64,000 nt of DNA from Chryseobacterium sp. StRB126 (GCF_000829375.1 NZ_AP014624.1:2666001-2730000); one strand, 5' to 3'; shown: positions 17,859 through 27,503, numbered from the stretch's first letter. The notes: generated by a model not told the origin, from the letters alone. Program-made: numbers and translations.

Positions 17859-18899
17859 ATGAAAAAACTACTTATTCCGTTATTGGCTCTTGCTTTGATG
17901 ACGAGTTGCGGAACGGCACAGGTTGCTGATGGTGTATCCGCAAATCCTGTAGCAGTAAAACATGATAAAGGGTTTTCCGATGCTTACAAGATGATTAAGG
18001 CAGAGGACTTAAAGAAAAACCTGTATGTTATTGCCTCAGATGAGATGGAAGGGCGTGATACAGGAAGCAAAGGGCAAAAAAAAACGGGAGAGTATATTGT
18101 TAACTATTATAAAAGTCTTGGGGTTTCCCACCCAAAGGCATTAGGATCTTATTATCAGAAAGTTCCTTCGGATTTTATGAAAAAAAGAGGCGGAGGTAAT
18201 CTTCCGGACTCGGAAAATATTCTGGCTTTTATTGAAGGAAGCGAAAAACCTGAAGAAATTGTGGTGGTTTCTGCACATTATGACCATGTGGGAACAAAAA
18301 ATGGGGTAGTGTATAACGGCGCTGATGATGATGGAAGTGGAACGGTTGCTGTGATGGAAATGGCTAAAGCTTTTCAGGAAGCGAAAAAAGCAGGAAAAGG
18401 ACCTAAAAGATCAATCTTGTTTCTTCATGTAACAGGAGAAGAACATGGTCTGTTTGGTTCAGAATATTATACGGATAACCCTGTTTTTCCACTAGCTAAT
18501 ACTGTTGTTGACCTTAATATTGATATGATAGGGCGTGACGATCCGGAGAACAGAGGAAAACAATATGTGTATGTGATAGGTTCCGATATGTTAAGCTCCG
18601 AACTTAAAGTTATTAATGAGGCAGCTAACCAAAAGACCAACAACCTTGAACTGAACTATAAATATGATGATCTTAATGATCCTCAACAGTTATATTACCG
18701 TTCAGATCATTATAATTTTGCTAAAAATAATGTTCCGGTAGCATTCTTCTTCGATGGAATTCATGAAGATTATCATAAACCAACGGATAAGCCAGATAAA
18801 ATAGATTATAAGCTACTAGAAAAAAGAACTCAGCTTGTTTTTACTACTGCATGGGACATTGCGAACAGAGCAGACAGAATTGTGGTAGATAAAAAATAA
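17859..18899 (+). CDS. M28-family zinc metallopeptidase, lipoprotein
   Basis: 346 residues. The signal peptide ends in a lipobox (LMTSC, Cys near residue 17), so it is anchored in the envelope. Two-zinc aminopeptidase ligands are visible: HYDHVG near 141 (His), NGADDDGSGT near 152 (bridging Asp), TGEEHGLFGSEY near 194 (catalytic and ligand Glu), NIDMIGRDD near 223 (Asp) and GIHEDYHKPTDKPDKIDY near 308-325 (His). This is the standard M28 set. Such enzymes release amino acids from peptides in the periplasm or at the surface. Single gene. Confidence 0.92.
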   Translation: MKKLLIPLLALALMTSCGTAQVADGVSANPVAVKHDKGFSDAYKMIKAEDLKKNLYVIASDEMEGRDTGSKGQKKTGEYIVNYYKSLGVSHPKALGSYYQKVPSDFMKKRGGGNLPDSENILAFIEGSEKPEEIVVVSAHYDHVGTKNGVVYNGADDDGSGTVAVMEMAKAFQEAKKAGKGPKRSILFLHVTGEEHGLFGSEYYTDNPVFPLANTVVDLNIDMIGRDDPENRGKQYVYVIGSDMLSSELKVINEAANQKTNNLELNYKYDDLNDPQQLYYRSDHYNFAKNNVPVAFFFDGIHEDYHKPTDKPDKIDYKLLEKRTQLVFTTAWDIANRADRIVVDKK

Positions 18900-19051
18900 G
18901 GATAACGAGTTTACTGAGACTATAACTTTCATCATGAGGTGCAGGAATCATGTATTCAGATTTTTAGGGATAGATATTATTCTTTACGTTAATTTGATAA
19001 ACATGTTTTTTTGCACCTTTGTCATATTCAAAACTTAATTTATTTTTATCT

Positions 19052-19501
19052 ATGAATATAATAATCCGTGAAGCCAGATTAGAAGATATCCCTCAAATTC
19101 AGGTCATAAGAAATGCAGTGAAGGAAAATACCTTATCAGATCCCGGACTGGTTACAGACAGAGATTGTGAGCTGTTTATGTTTGAAAGAGGAAAAGGCTG
19201 GGTAGGCGAAACAGAAGGGCAGATTGTAGGCTTTTCGATTGTTGATCTGCAAGAAAAGAATATCTGGGCATTATTTGTACATCCTGATTTTGAGAACAGA
19301 AAAGTGGGAAGAGAACTTCATAATACCATGCTCAATTGGTATTTTGAACAGACAAAAGAGAACGTTTGGCTTGGAACTTCGCCGCAGACAAGAGCTGAAA
19401 CTTTTTATAGAAAATCAGGTTGGAAAGAAATTGGAGTCCATGGAAAAAATGAGATCAAGTTTGAAATGACCTACGACAACTGGAAAAATAAAATAGGATG
19501 A
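19052..19501 (+). CDS. GNAT-family N-acetyltransferase
   Basis: 149 residues from ATG 19052; an upstream in-frame TTG at 19019 would add 11 non-conserved residues and is unlikely. The start IIIREARLEDIPQIQVIRN is the beta-1/alpha-1 of GNAT. FVHPDFENRKVGRELHNTM near 84-102 is the acetyl-CoA-binding motif A (Q/RxxGxG/A as RKVGREL), and AETFYRKSGWKEIG near 119-132 is motif B. Acceptor unknown. Its stop overlaps the next start by 4 nt. Confidence 0.88.
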   Translation: MNIIIREARLEDIPQIQVIRNAVKENTLSDPGLVTDRDCELFMFERGKGWVGETEGQIVGFSIVDLQEKNIWALFVHPDFENRKVGRELHNTMLNWYFEQTKENVWLGTSPQTRAETFYRKSGWKEIGVHGKNEIKFEMTYDNWKNKIG

Positions 19502-19860
19502 GACCACAACTTAAATCCATAAGACCTTTTATCGGAGCACTGAACTTTGAGATAAGCAGAAACTTTTATAAAGATCTGGGATTTGAAGAAGTGATCCTTG
19601 AACCTAAACTATCCCTGTTTATAAGAGAAGAAATAGGCTTCTATCTTCAGGACTATTATGCAAAAGATTGGGTTGACAATACCATGATTTTCATGGAAGT
19701 TGCCAATACAGATGAATTCTGGGAAGAGCTTTTGTCTTTAGAACTTACAGATAAATATGAAAGTGTGAGACTTACTCCTATAAGAACCATGCATTGGGGA
19801 AAAGAGTGCTTTGTACATGATTCATCAGGGATTTTATGGCATTTTGGCGAGTTTTTTTGA
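19498..19860 (+). CDS. VOC/glyoxalase-like (bleomycin-resistance-type) protein
   Basis: 120 residues, one VOC domain. The start IRPFIGALNFEISRNFYKDLGFEEV and the end MHWGKECFVHDSSGILWHFGEFF are classic for the glyoxalase/bleomycin-resistance fold. The usual metal-ligand positions are only partly conserved (H and E in the final WHFGEF), so it may be a binding protein rather than an enzyme. Coupled by 4-nt overlap to the upstream GNAT gene. Confidence 0.85.
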   Translation: MRPQLKSIRPFIGALNFEISRNFYKDLGFEEVILEPKLSLFIREEIGFYLQDYYAKDWVDNTMIFMEVANTDEFWEELLSLELTDKYESVRLTPIRTMHWGKECFVHDSSGILWHFGEFF

Positions 19861-19944
19861 TCTGAAAATTTTATCAATTAGTTTTTATAGACTTTTTGCT
19901 TACTATCGATAGATGGTTTATCTTGGCTGTATAATTAGAACAAA

Positions 19945-20445
19945 ATGATTTACGCATTTGATACTTACTATTATGAAGACTATGCCAATACCGTATGTAT
20001 TGCTTTTGAAGACTGGACATCCGACCGGGAAGTCGAAATTTTTACTGAGCAGACACCAATCAGTTCAGCATATGAAAGTGGTGCCTTCTACAAAAGAGAA
20101 CTGCCATGTATTCTGAGCTTACTGAATAAAATAGTAGTAAAAGAAGATGATATTATCATTGTTGACGGATATGTTACCCTTGATAATGATGGGAAAATTG
20201 GACTGGGAGGACATCTTTATGAAGCATTACAGGAAAAATATCCGGTAATAGGAATTGCCAAAAATGAATTTACAACACCAGATTCCCAAAGAAGAAATGT
20301 ATTGCGTGGAGACAGCAAAACGCCTCTTTTTGTAACAGCAAAAGGAATAGATGTAGATTTGGTGAGGGCAGATGTTGAGCGTATGCATGGTCCATACAGA
20401 ATACCTACTTTACTGAAAAAGCTGGATCAGTTAAGCCGTGAATAA
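19945..20445 (+). CDS. Endonuclease V-like protein
   Basis: 166 residues, shorter than classical Nfi (about 220). Conserved endonuclease V elements are present in order: an Asp in AFDTYYYED near 4-8, YESGAFYKRELPCIL near 48-62 (catalytic Glu and recognition segment), IIIVDGYVTLDNDGKIGLGGHLYEAL near 70-95 (catalytic Asp), and GIAKNEF near 103-109 (Lys). Family members cut DNA or RNA next to deoxyinosine/inosine. The short length reflects a compact Bacteroidota subfamily rather than truncation, as far as I can judge. Confidence 0.8.
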   Translation: MIYAFDTYYYEDYANTVCIAFEDWTSDREVEIFTEQTPISSAYESGAFYKRELPCILSLLNKIVVKEDDIIIVDGYVTLDNDGKIGLGGHLYEALQEKYPVIGIAKNEFTTPDSQRRNVLRGDSKTPLFVTAKGIDVDLVRADVERMHGPYRIPTLLKKLDQLSRE

Positions 20446-20608
20446 AAATTAGAATGATATTAAATTCAAAAATAGACATTTGTCATTCTGAGAGCAGCGG
20501 AGAATCTCTGTAGTTAAAATTCCTTACTATATTTCATTACCCAAGCTTACAGAAGTTTCCAAAGGATGAGGCATTTAAGTTAGTTTCATCTTTTTTTGGT
20601 TAATAAAT

Positions 20609-20622
20609 ATACCAATCAGTAT
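20609..20622. promoter_or_regulatory. TetR-type operator, distal copy, upstream of thiolase gene
   Basis: ATACCAATCAGTAT. It equals the reverse complement of the second site (20674-20687) with one mismatch. The ATACC...GGTAT arms are typical of TetR/AcrR-family operators. It lies just upstream of a TATATTTG box. Confidence 0.6.
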
Positions 20623-20629
20623 ATTTTAT

Positions 20630-20637
20630 TATATTTG
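20630..20637 (+). promoter_or_regulatory. -7 box of the thiolase gene
   Basis: TATATTTG fits TAnnTTTG. It lies between the two TetR-type operator copies, so both could block initiation or elongation. Confidence 0.5.
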
Positions 20638-20673
20638 TATATTAAGAAAGAGCAAAATTTTTTACTCTTTAAT

Positions 20674-20687
20674 ATACCGATTGGTAT
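20674..20687. promoter_or_regulatory. TetR-type operator, proximal copy
   Basis: ATACCGATTGGTAT, a near-perfect palindrome 20 nt before the thiolase ATG at 20708. Its centre is 65 bp from the distal copy. Confidence 0.65.
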
Positions 20688-20707
20688 TTTTTAAAATAAA
20701 CAAAACT

Positions 20708-21883
20708 ATGAAAGAAGCATTCATTATTGCAGCAAAAAGAACTCCTATTGGAGGTTTTATGGGAAGTCTATCAGGTTTTACAGCGCCTCAGCTGGGAGCT
20801 CTGGCTATACAAAAGACTTATGAAAGTGTATTAATTTCCCCGGAAAATATAGACAGCGTATACATGGGAAATGTACTAAGTGCAGGAGTAGGACAGTCGC
20901 CGGCAAGGCAGGCTGCTATTTTTTCAAGAATTCCTGTAGATAAAGATGCCACAACGGTCAATAAAGTATGTGCTTCCGGAATGAAGGCCGCAATGATCGG
21001 AGCACAGCAGATTCAACTCGGATTGGAAAACCTTGCCATGACAGGCGGAATGGAAAGCATGAGCAATGTACCTCACTATAATTATCTACGAAAAGGTCAG
21101 AAATTAGGAGATACAGCATTTACGGATGGTTTGATTAAAGATGGCCTTTGGGATGTGTATCACAATTTTCACATGGGAAGTGCTGCAGAGTTAGGCGTTA
21201 AAAAATACGGCTTAACAAGGCAGCAACTGGATGATTATGCTTTAATGTCCTATCAAAGAGCTCAGGAAGCAGCTGCCGGAAACAAATTCAATGCTGAACT
21301 GTTCAGTATTTCAATAGAAGGAAAGAAAGGAACAGTCGATATAGAAAGAGATGAAGATATTGATAAACTTATTCCTGAAAAGATTTCCCTGCTTAAACCT
21401 GCTTTTGAAAATGATGGTATGCTCACTGCAGCCAATTCGAGCAATCTGAACGATGGGGCAGCAGCCCTATTATTGGGCTCTTCAGAAGCTGTACAGAAAT
21501 ATGATCTTAAGCCATTGGCCAGAGTTATAGCGTATGCTGATGCCGCTCAATCCCCGGAATGGTTTACAACTTCTCCATCAGTTGCCATTCAAAAAGTTCT
21601 TAAAAGCACGGGACTTAGTCTGTCTGATATTGATTATTTTGAAATTAATGAAGCCTATTCTTCTGTAATTCTGTCCAATCAGCAGATCCTTGGCTATGAT
21701 CTGGACAAAGTAAATGTATATGGCGGCGCAGTAGCTATGGGACATCCGATTGGAGCTTCCGGAGCAAGGATTATGGCAACATTAGTGAATGTATTGCGTC
21801 AGGAAGGAGGGAAGTATGGTATTGCTGCGATTTGTAATGGTGGTGGTGGGGCTTCGGCCATTCTTATTGAAAATCTGAATTAA
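20708..21883 (+). CDS. Acetyl-CoA C-acyltransferase (thiolase)
   Basis: 391 residues from ATG 20708; an upstream TTG at 20681 falls inside the operator palindrome and is rejected. The nucleophilic Cys is in NKVCASGMKAA near 88. GGAVAMGHPIGASGARI near 344-360 provides the GHPxGxSGxR motif with the catalytic His, and CNGGGGASAILIE near 376-388 holds the second Cys. NEAYSS replaces the common NEAFA. The enzyme condenses or cleaves acyl-CoA with acetyl-CoA. Two TetR-type operators precede it, so it is likely induced by fatty acid or acyl-CoA signals; the regulator gene is not in the window. Confidence 0.92.
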   Translation: MKEAFIIAAKRTPIGGFMGSLSGFTAPQLGALAIQKTYESVLISPENIDSVYMGNVLSAGVGQSPARQAAIFSRIPVDKDATTVNKVCASGMKAAMIGAQQIQLGLENLAMTGGMESMSNVPHYNYLRKGQKLGDTAFTDGLIKDGLWDVYHNFHMGSAAELGVKKYGLTRQQLDDYALMSYQRAQEAAAGNKFNAELFSISIEGKKGTVDIERDEDIDKLIPEKISLLKPAFENDGMLTAANSSNLNDGAAALLLGSSEAVQKYDLKPLARVIAYADAAQSPEWFTTSPSVAIQKVLKSTGLSLSDIDYFEINEAYSSVILSNQQILGYDLDKVNVYGGAVAMGHPIGASGARIMATLVNVLRQEGGKYGIAAICNGGGGASAILIENLN

Positions 21884-21958
21884 ATACCTATTTTTATACG
21901 GCAAAAAGACGGCTAAAAGGATCTTGGGCATTATTTACATCCATAAGAAATATAAGGT

Positions 21959-22843
21959 ATGAAACAGGAAAGCGAAGGATTATTAGGAAAAATAGATCAT
22001 TATTGGAAAATGATTCCCACTCATCATACGCCGTCTTATTCTGTTGATAAGGAAATTCATGATGGTAGAGCGGTTAAAGTTTTAACATTAAGTAAGCACC
22101 ATCAAAACTGGGAACGGCTCTTTGAGTATCCCAACCTTGAAGAAATCAATCTGGATCAACCTAATCCTGAACAAATTCAAGCAATAAGTGAAATGAGAAG
22201 CCTTAAAAGATTAAGAATAAAATCTTTTCGGGCTAAGGATATTGAGTTTATGGCTTCTCTGACAGCTTTAGAAGAATTATCATTGGAATATGTTTCCGGC
22301 TTTTCTGATCTGTCTCCTTTACGAAATCTTCCAAAGCTGAAAGCATTGCATCTTGAAAATCTCAGAAAGGTTTCCCACTTTGATGGCTTAAGAGGAATAA
22401 AGAACCTGAAATATCTTCACATGAGCGGAACATTAGACTGGAAACAACCTATTGAAGACTTTGCATTTTTGAAGGAACTTCCGGAGCTAGAGATTCTCAG
22501 CCTTATGTTTTTTACCCTTAAAGCTTCGTTTCCAGCTTTTAAATCTGTTTTAAGGCTGGAAAAGCTCTTAGAGATAAGAATACCAAGAGGAACATTAGAC
22601 ACGTCAGAATATGCTTTTTTAGAAGTTGCCAAGCCTGAGTTGATAAAAGGATTTGAAAATGAAACTTCTTGGCCTTTATATATCAATATAGATTATACAG
22701 ATCAAGGGTATGTAAGTTTATTGGGAAAAGGAGATGGCAGAATAAAGCTTAATCAGCCTGATGCCAATAAGAAATTAGAGGCTTACACTAAAAAATATGA
22801 AGAATATAAGCAAGAATCCAGAAAAATCATTCAGCAGTTCTAA
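21959..22843 (+). CDS. Leucine-rich-repeat protein of unknown function
   Basis: 294 residues, soluble, no signal peptide. From residue 50 to about 215, five to six leucine-rich repeats are visible (for example YPNLEEINLDQ, MRSLKRLRIKS, LTALEELSLEY, LPKLKALHLEN, IKNLKYLHMSG, LPELEILSLMF). The N-terminal 45 residues and the C-terminal 70, which end in a Lys/Glu-rich helix, are not recognised. LRR proteins bind partners, so a protein-interaction role in the cytoplasm is plausible. Single gene. Confidence 0.75.
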   Translation: MKQESEGLLGKIDHYWKMIPTHHTPSYSVDKEIHDGRAVKVLTLSKHHQNWERLFEYPNLEEINLDQPNPEQIQAISEMRSLKRLRIKSFRAKDIEFMASLTALEELSLEYVSGFSDLSPLRNLPKLKALHLENLRKVSHFDGLRGIKNLKYLHMSGTLDWKQPIEDFAFLKELPELEILSLMFFTLKASFPAFKSVLRLEKLLEIRIPRGTLDTSEYAFLEVAKPELIKGFENETSWPLYINIDYTDQGYVSLLGKGDGRIKLNQPDANKKLEAYTKKYEEYKQESRKIIQQF

Positions 22844-23003
22844 TAATTCAAACACATTGATAATTATATAATTAACTTTTATTTTATTGTTTATTTTTCA
22901 ATATTATCAATGTAAATGTCTTTAAACTGATAAATATCATTGTGTTTTTATTTTTATTAATTCTAAATAAATATAAATTTATATCAATAAAAATGAAGAA
23001 CCT

Positions 23004-23804
23004 ATGGGAAAAATAACTACTCTTTCTGCCGTCATATTATGTGGGCTTATTCAGGCTCAATATTGCACTCCGACTTTTCAGTATGGTGCAGGGAGTAATA
23101 TGATAAGCAATGTATCCTTTGGGAGTATCAATAATTCATCGTCAACCAATTCTTCAACCGCACAGGAGTATGAGGATTTTACTTCATTATCCACTGATCT
23201 GGTTGCTGGAAATGCATATCCAATAGCAATTAAAGGGCCATCAAGTACTTTTCCCAGTGATGTAATGGTTTATATTGATTTTAATGGAAATAGCAGCTTT
23301 GATGATGCAGGAGAACGTTTTTATATAGGAAGGCTGGAAGCAGCTAACCCGGCCAATGCTCTTACTATTGATAGCAGCATTATGATTCCTGCAAATGTTT
23401 CCAGTGGCAGTAAGAGAATGAGAGTTCTTAAGAATACAAATGTAGCTGCTTATTCGGATCCTAATGCACAAAATTCCATTTCTTCAGCATGTGATTCAGG
23501 ACTAAGAGCAGGCCAGGCAGAAGATTATACAATCAATATACAACCGGAAATTCTTGCTGCTACTGAAGTTTCTAAGGATAAATCCATTGAAGTGAAAATA
23601 TATCCCAATCCAACCTCTGGCAATATAACAATCAGAATAAAAGAAGGGTTGGAGAAGTATGAAATTTATAATATTTCAGGAAGAAAACTTTTGGAAGGAA
23701 ATTCTGATACTATAAATATGAACAGCTTTATTCCAGGAACTTATCTGATTAAAATACAAACAAAAGATAAAAGAATAATCACAGAAAAGGTTATTAAAAA
23801 ATAA
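23004..23804 (+). CDS. Secreted GEVED-domain protein with T9SS type A sorting domain
   Basis: 266 residues. A signal peptide (ITTLSAVILCGLIQAQ) is followed by YCTP, usual after cleavage in this group. Residues 70-180 resemble a GEVED domain: VYIDFNGNSSFDDAGERF near 92 and GQAEDYTINI near 170 (the eponymous G-E-A-E-D-Y). Residues 195-266 form the type A C-terminal domain: VKIYPNPTSGNITIRI, YNISGRKLL, GTYLIKIQTKDK, and a terminal KKVIKK-like end. The protein should cross the outer membrane by T9SS and be released or attached. Function of the cargo is unknown. Confidence 0.85.
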   Translation: MGKITTLSAVILCGLIQAQYCTPTFQYGAGSNMISNVSFGSINNSSSTNSSTAQEYEDFTSLSTDLVAGNAYPIAIKGPSSTFPSDVMVYIDFNGNSSFDDAGERFYIGRLEAANPANALTIDSSIMIPANVSSGSKRMRVLKNTNVAAYSDPNAQNSISSACDSGLRAGQAEDYTINIQPEILAATEVSKDKSIEVKIYPNPTSGNITIRIKEGLEKYEIYNISGRKLLEGNSDTINMNSFIPGTYLIKIQTKDKRIITEKVIKK

Positions 23805-23844
23805 AACACATATCTAATCATATCCATATCAATTTTTGTTTTTT

Positions 23845-23871
23845 ACCGGCAGATTCTATCTGTCGGTTTTG
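23845..23871 (+). terminator. Terminator after the GEVED/T9SS gene
   Basis: ACCGGCAGAT (23845-23854) pairs with ATCTGTCGGT (23858-23867) with one G-T pair and a TCT loop, followed by TTTG. Confidence 0.85.
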
Positions 23872-23984
23872 TTTTGTGCATGTTGTATATGATTGATAAT
23901 TAATGTTTTTGATTTTTTTAATAAAAATAGAGTCTAATTTTAACCCCTTAAAAACATCTTAGCGGGTCAAATATTTTCAATATT

Positions 23985-26900
23985 TTATTCCTGGTCCAAA
24001 ATTTCCAGAAGATCCTGTTTTGAAAGTCCCTTAAACTTTGTACCATCTGTTTTAAGAAGATTTTGAGCCAATAGGGTCTTCTTTTTCTGAAGCGTAAGAA
24101 TTTTCTCTTCCACTGTATTGGAACAGATCATACGCACAGCAATTACGTTTTTAGTCTGCCCTATACGATAGCTTCGGTCAATAGCTTGGTTTTCAGTGGC
24201 AGGATTCCACCATGGATCAATCAGGTAAATATAATCGGCTTGGGTAAGATTAAGACCAACACCACCGGCTTTTAAGCTTATTAAGAATACCCGAATATTT
24301 TCATTTTCCTGAAAATTAGCTACTTTTTGTCCTCTGTCTTTGGTTTGTCCGGTAAGATATTCGAAAGGAATTTCGTGACGCTCCAGTTCAGGTTTCAATA
24401 AGTCGAGCATCCCGACAAATTGAGAGAATACAAGGATTTTATGGTCTTTTGATTTCCCAAGGATCTGCTCCATCAGAATCTCAATTTTAACCGCATGTTC
24501 ACCGGAATATCCTTCTTTAATTAGGACAGGAGAGTTACAGATCTGTCTGAGCCTTGTAAGACCTGTAAGAACATGCATGCTGTTTTTATTAAGATCATCG
24601 TCATCATTAGCTGCAATGAACTCGCGAAGCTCTTTTTCATAAGCATCATAAATCTTGCGTTGTTCCGTGTTCATTTCACAATAAATGACGGTTTCTGTTT
24701 TCTCCGGAAGCTCTTTGGCCACTTGTTTCTTTGTTCTGCGAAGAATAAACGGCTTTATTTTCTGTTGAAGCTCTATTGCCCGTTTGCTGTACTCAAATTT
24801 ATCAATGGGAATCGCATAAATATCTTTGAAAGACTGTTTACTGCCCAATAATCCCGGGCAGGCAAAGGAAAGCTGGCTGTAAAGATCAAAAGTACTGTTT
24901 TCAATAGGAGTACCCGTTAAAACAATCCTGTTTCTGGCCTGAAGAAGTCTTGCTGCTTTATACCTTTCGGAATTAGGGTTCTTAATAGTCTGAGACTCAT
25001 CAAGAAAAATATAATTGAAATTAAAAGTCTTCAGAAAACGGATATCAGAAAGCAACATTCCGTAGCTGGTAAGAACTACTTCATAATCTGCCAGATGAGA
25101 AGTGGTTTTTGGCCGATCCGGACCATAGTGTACCAAAACCTTTATGGAAGGAGCGAACTTACTGATTTCTTCCTGCCAGTTGAAAAGCAGGGAAGTAGGA
25201 ACCACAATAAGGTTGGTCGTGTGTCCCCGTTTTTCCCTTTGAGAAAGGATAAATGCAATGATCTGAAGGGTTTTTCCCAATCCCATATCATCAGCAAGGC
25301 AGCCACCAAAGTTGAACCCATCCAGAAAATTAAGCCAATTTAGCCCATCATGCTGATAATCTCTTAATTCCGCATTTAATTCCGCGGGAATATTGACCTG
25401 AGGAATATTTTGACCTGTCAGAAACTGAGTAGAATATGTCGTAATTTCATCCTGAACTTCACTACTTAATACTTCCTTTTCAAAAAGGGAAGAAATTTCT
25501 GTAAAGTTGATTTTCGGAATCTTCAATAGCTCTTCATCAATTTCTCCGGCTTGAAAATAGGCAGCAATCTTACCCATCCATTCCTCTGGAAGAATCCCCA
25601 GGCTGCCATCATCCAACTGTACAAATTTACTTTTATTGCGAATGGTTCTGTGAAGCTGTTTTAAAGTAGCTTCTTTCTGGCCAAAACCTACTTTTAACTT
25701 CGCATTAAACCAATCCAGTCCACTGGTGATCTGAATGTTGATCTTGGCGCGGTGAGGATTCAGGTTGTTATTTTTTAATTCATTAAAGCCTAGAATGATA
25801 ATGCCTTCATTTCTCCATAGTTCAAAGGCATTTAAAAACCAGTTGTCATCAAGGAATTTATCCCTGTGTAGATAGAAGTACTGATAGCCATCCATTTGTT
25901 CTTCAAAGTCAGGATGCTGTTGCATTACCAAAGAAGTAAAGCGGGCTTCTGCAGCATCATTTCTTTCTATTTTGAAAGGATTTCCATTCTGATCGGTATC
26001 AAAAACCTGCTTTCTGGAATACACCGGAACTTCTACCTGTCCGTACTTCATGACAGGGGTAATTCCAATATAATTGTCCTGCTGGCGAAGATAAATAACT
26101 CTTTCTATCTGGAATTTATTTTCTTCAAGTTGAGCTTTCGTTGCTGTTTGTATATAGCTGTAATTTATATGTATACGTTCTTCAAGATTAGATAGGATTT
26201 GGTTCATAAAATCCTCAAATTTTGAAGAATGAATCAGTAAAATCTCATTGTTAGCCTTGAAAAATCTGATAACCCTGAGCATGTCAGAGTGGTCTATTAA
26301 GCTGAATGTTTGATTGTTATATACAAAATACTCATTCCTTATCACTATGTTTTTAAAAGGAACAGAAGAATCATTAAACAGTAATTCTCCGGTTATTTCA
26401 TAGAATGGATCTTTCTTAAATACAGAGAGTTGAACTTCGGCATCTAAAGTATTAAGTTTAACAGGTATTAATGACTTGGAAGAGATTGTTTCTGTGATTT
26501 CACGGTCATGATAATACACTTCCAGATCGAGTGGATTTTTTACAATAAGCTTTAAAGCTTCCACTTCAGCAGTATTATAATCTTCATTGTAATTATTCTG
26601 AAAGGAAGAGATAGCCGTGTAGAATTTTATATCCAAAGGCTTCTCGGCTTTCCATATCAATTGCATAGCATCTACGGAAGTAACCGGATTTTTAATTTTC
26701 CCGGTTTGTGTGATTTCTGTTTCCATGAGAGAAAATACCAGATGATTGTAGTAACGGTGTTTACCGATAACCAATATCTGTTTTTTGCCTGTTTCCAGTG
26801 CTGCCAGTTCATCCAGTTTAGAAGGAAGCTGGGACAGAAGCTCTCTTTGGAACATCTGCTCATCCATAGGAAGCATTTCCTTTATTTTGGGTACAATTTC

Positions 26901-27323
26901 AAGCTTACCTTCTGTAAGTTCCAGCTGAAAATACTGGTCTAGATCCGGTTCGTTTTCTAAACCATATCCTTTGGCCTTGGATAGGAATGCTTTCTTACGT
27001 AGAATATCATCAAAGAAAATGCGATAATCCTTCTTTTCTAAAATACAATGGATAATTTCTGCCTGATGAGCACACAGCTGAGCCTTAGAATGATCACAAG
27101 TGCAGTTACAAAGTAAAGAATTGTTTATCCGGCTTATGGAAACAGCAGGAAAGTCCTGCAGGGAAGATTTTTTTGTAAAGATTCCCGTATTATTTTCAAT
27201 AGCAACAGGATAAACTTCATGAAAATCAGTGATTCCAATAAATGAGCTTTCTGAGGTATGCTTTAGTAAATCATATACGGAAAGTGTACTGATATTAATG
27301 TTTTCAAGAATGTATTCTGCCAT
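23985..27323 (-). CDS. SNF2-family DEAD/DEAH-box helicase with SWIM zinc finger
   Basis: 1112 residues. Near residues 70-95, CNCTCDHSKAQLCAHQ is a SWIM-type CxC...CxH zinc finger. Residues 640 onward form the SNF2 ATPase: motif I ADDMGLGKT, Ia VVPTSLLFNWQEE, II FLDESQTIKNP (DESQ), III VLTGTPIENS, then the helicase C lobe with V LKAGGVGLNLTQAD and VI DPWWNPATENQAIDRSYRIGQ. Such proteins translocate on double-stranded DNA and remodel bound proteins. It is a long monocistronic gene and resembles bacterial RapA-distant SNF2 proteins that co-occur with SWIM domains. Confidence 0.93.
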   Translation of the reverse strand: MAEYILENINISTLSVYDLLKHTSESSFIGITDFHEVYPVAIENNTGIFTKKSSLQDFPAVSISRINNSLLCNCTCDHSKAQLCAHQAEIIHCILEKKDYRIFFDDILRKKAFLSKAKGYGLENEPDLDQYFQLELTEGKLEIVPKIKEMLPMDEQMFQRELLSQLPSKLDELAALETGKKQILVIGKHRYYNHLVFSLMETEITQTGKIKNPVTSVDAMQLIWKAEKPLDIKFYTAISSFQNNYNEDYNTAEVEALKLIVKNPLDLEVYYHDREITETISSKSLIPVKLNTLDAEVQLSVFKKDPFYEITGELLFNDSSVPFKNIVIRNEYFVYNNQTFSLIDHSDMLRVIRFFKANNEILLIHSSKFEDFMNQILSNLEERIHINYSYIQTATKAQLEENKFQIERVIYLRQQDNYIGITPVMKYGQVEVPVYSRKQVFDTDQNGNPFKIERNDAAEARFTSLVMQQHPDFEEQMDGYQYFYLHRDKFLDDNWFLNAFELWRNEGIIILGFNELKNNNLNPHRAKINIQITSGLDWFNAKLKVGFGQKEATLKQLHRTIRNKSKFVQLDDGSLGILPEEWMGKIAAYFQAGEIDEELLKIPKINFTEISSLFEKEVLSSEVQDEITTYSTQFLTGQNIPQVNIPAELNAELRDYQHDGLNWLNFLDGFNFGGCLADDMGLGKTLQIIAFILSQREKRGHTTNLIVVPTSLLFNWQEEISKFAPSIKVLVHYGPDRPKTTSHLADYEVVLTSYGMLLSDIRFLKTFNFNYIFLDESQTIKNPNSERYKAARLLQARNRIVLTGTPIENSTFDLYSQLSFACPGLLGSKQSFKDIYAIPIDKFEYSKRAIELQQKIKPFILRRTKKQVAKELPEKTETVIYCEMNTEQRKIYDAYEKELREFIAANDDDDLNKNSMHVLTGLTRLRQICNSPVLIKEGYSGEHAVKIEILMEQILGKSKDHKILVFSQFVGMLDLLKPELERHEIPFEYLTGQTKDRGQKVANFQENENIRVFLISLKAGGVGLNLTQADYIYLIDPWWNPATENQAIDRSYRIGQTKNVIAVRMICSNTVEEKILTLQKKKTLLAQNLLKTDGTKFKGLSKQDLLEILDQE

Positions 27324-27467
27324 AAAAATTGATCAGAGCAAACTTACAAAAAAACGACAAAATGAAAGGGCGTTTAAGACCTTGAGCCTTATAAATATTT
27401 TTATTTTAACAGGTAATCTATCCATAATTGGTAGACTGTAGTATGATATATTATTCCATTTATTAAA

Positions 27468-27503
27468 GTCCATTTTGGCTACAGGTTCGTCCGTTTTGGC
27501 AAC
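27468..27503. promoter_or_regulatory. 21-bp-spaced direct repeats, probable AraC-type operator
   Basis: GTCCATTTTGGCTAC at 27468-27482 and GTCCGTTTTGGCAAC at 27489-27503 match at 12 of 15 positions, with starts exactly 21 bp (two helical turns) apart, upstream of the SDR gene that is followed by an AraC gene. Confidence 0.65.
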
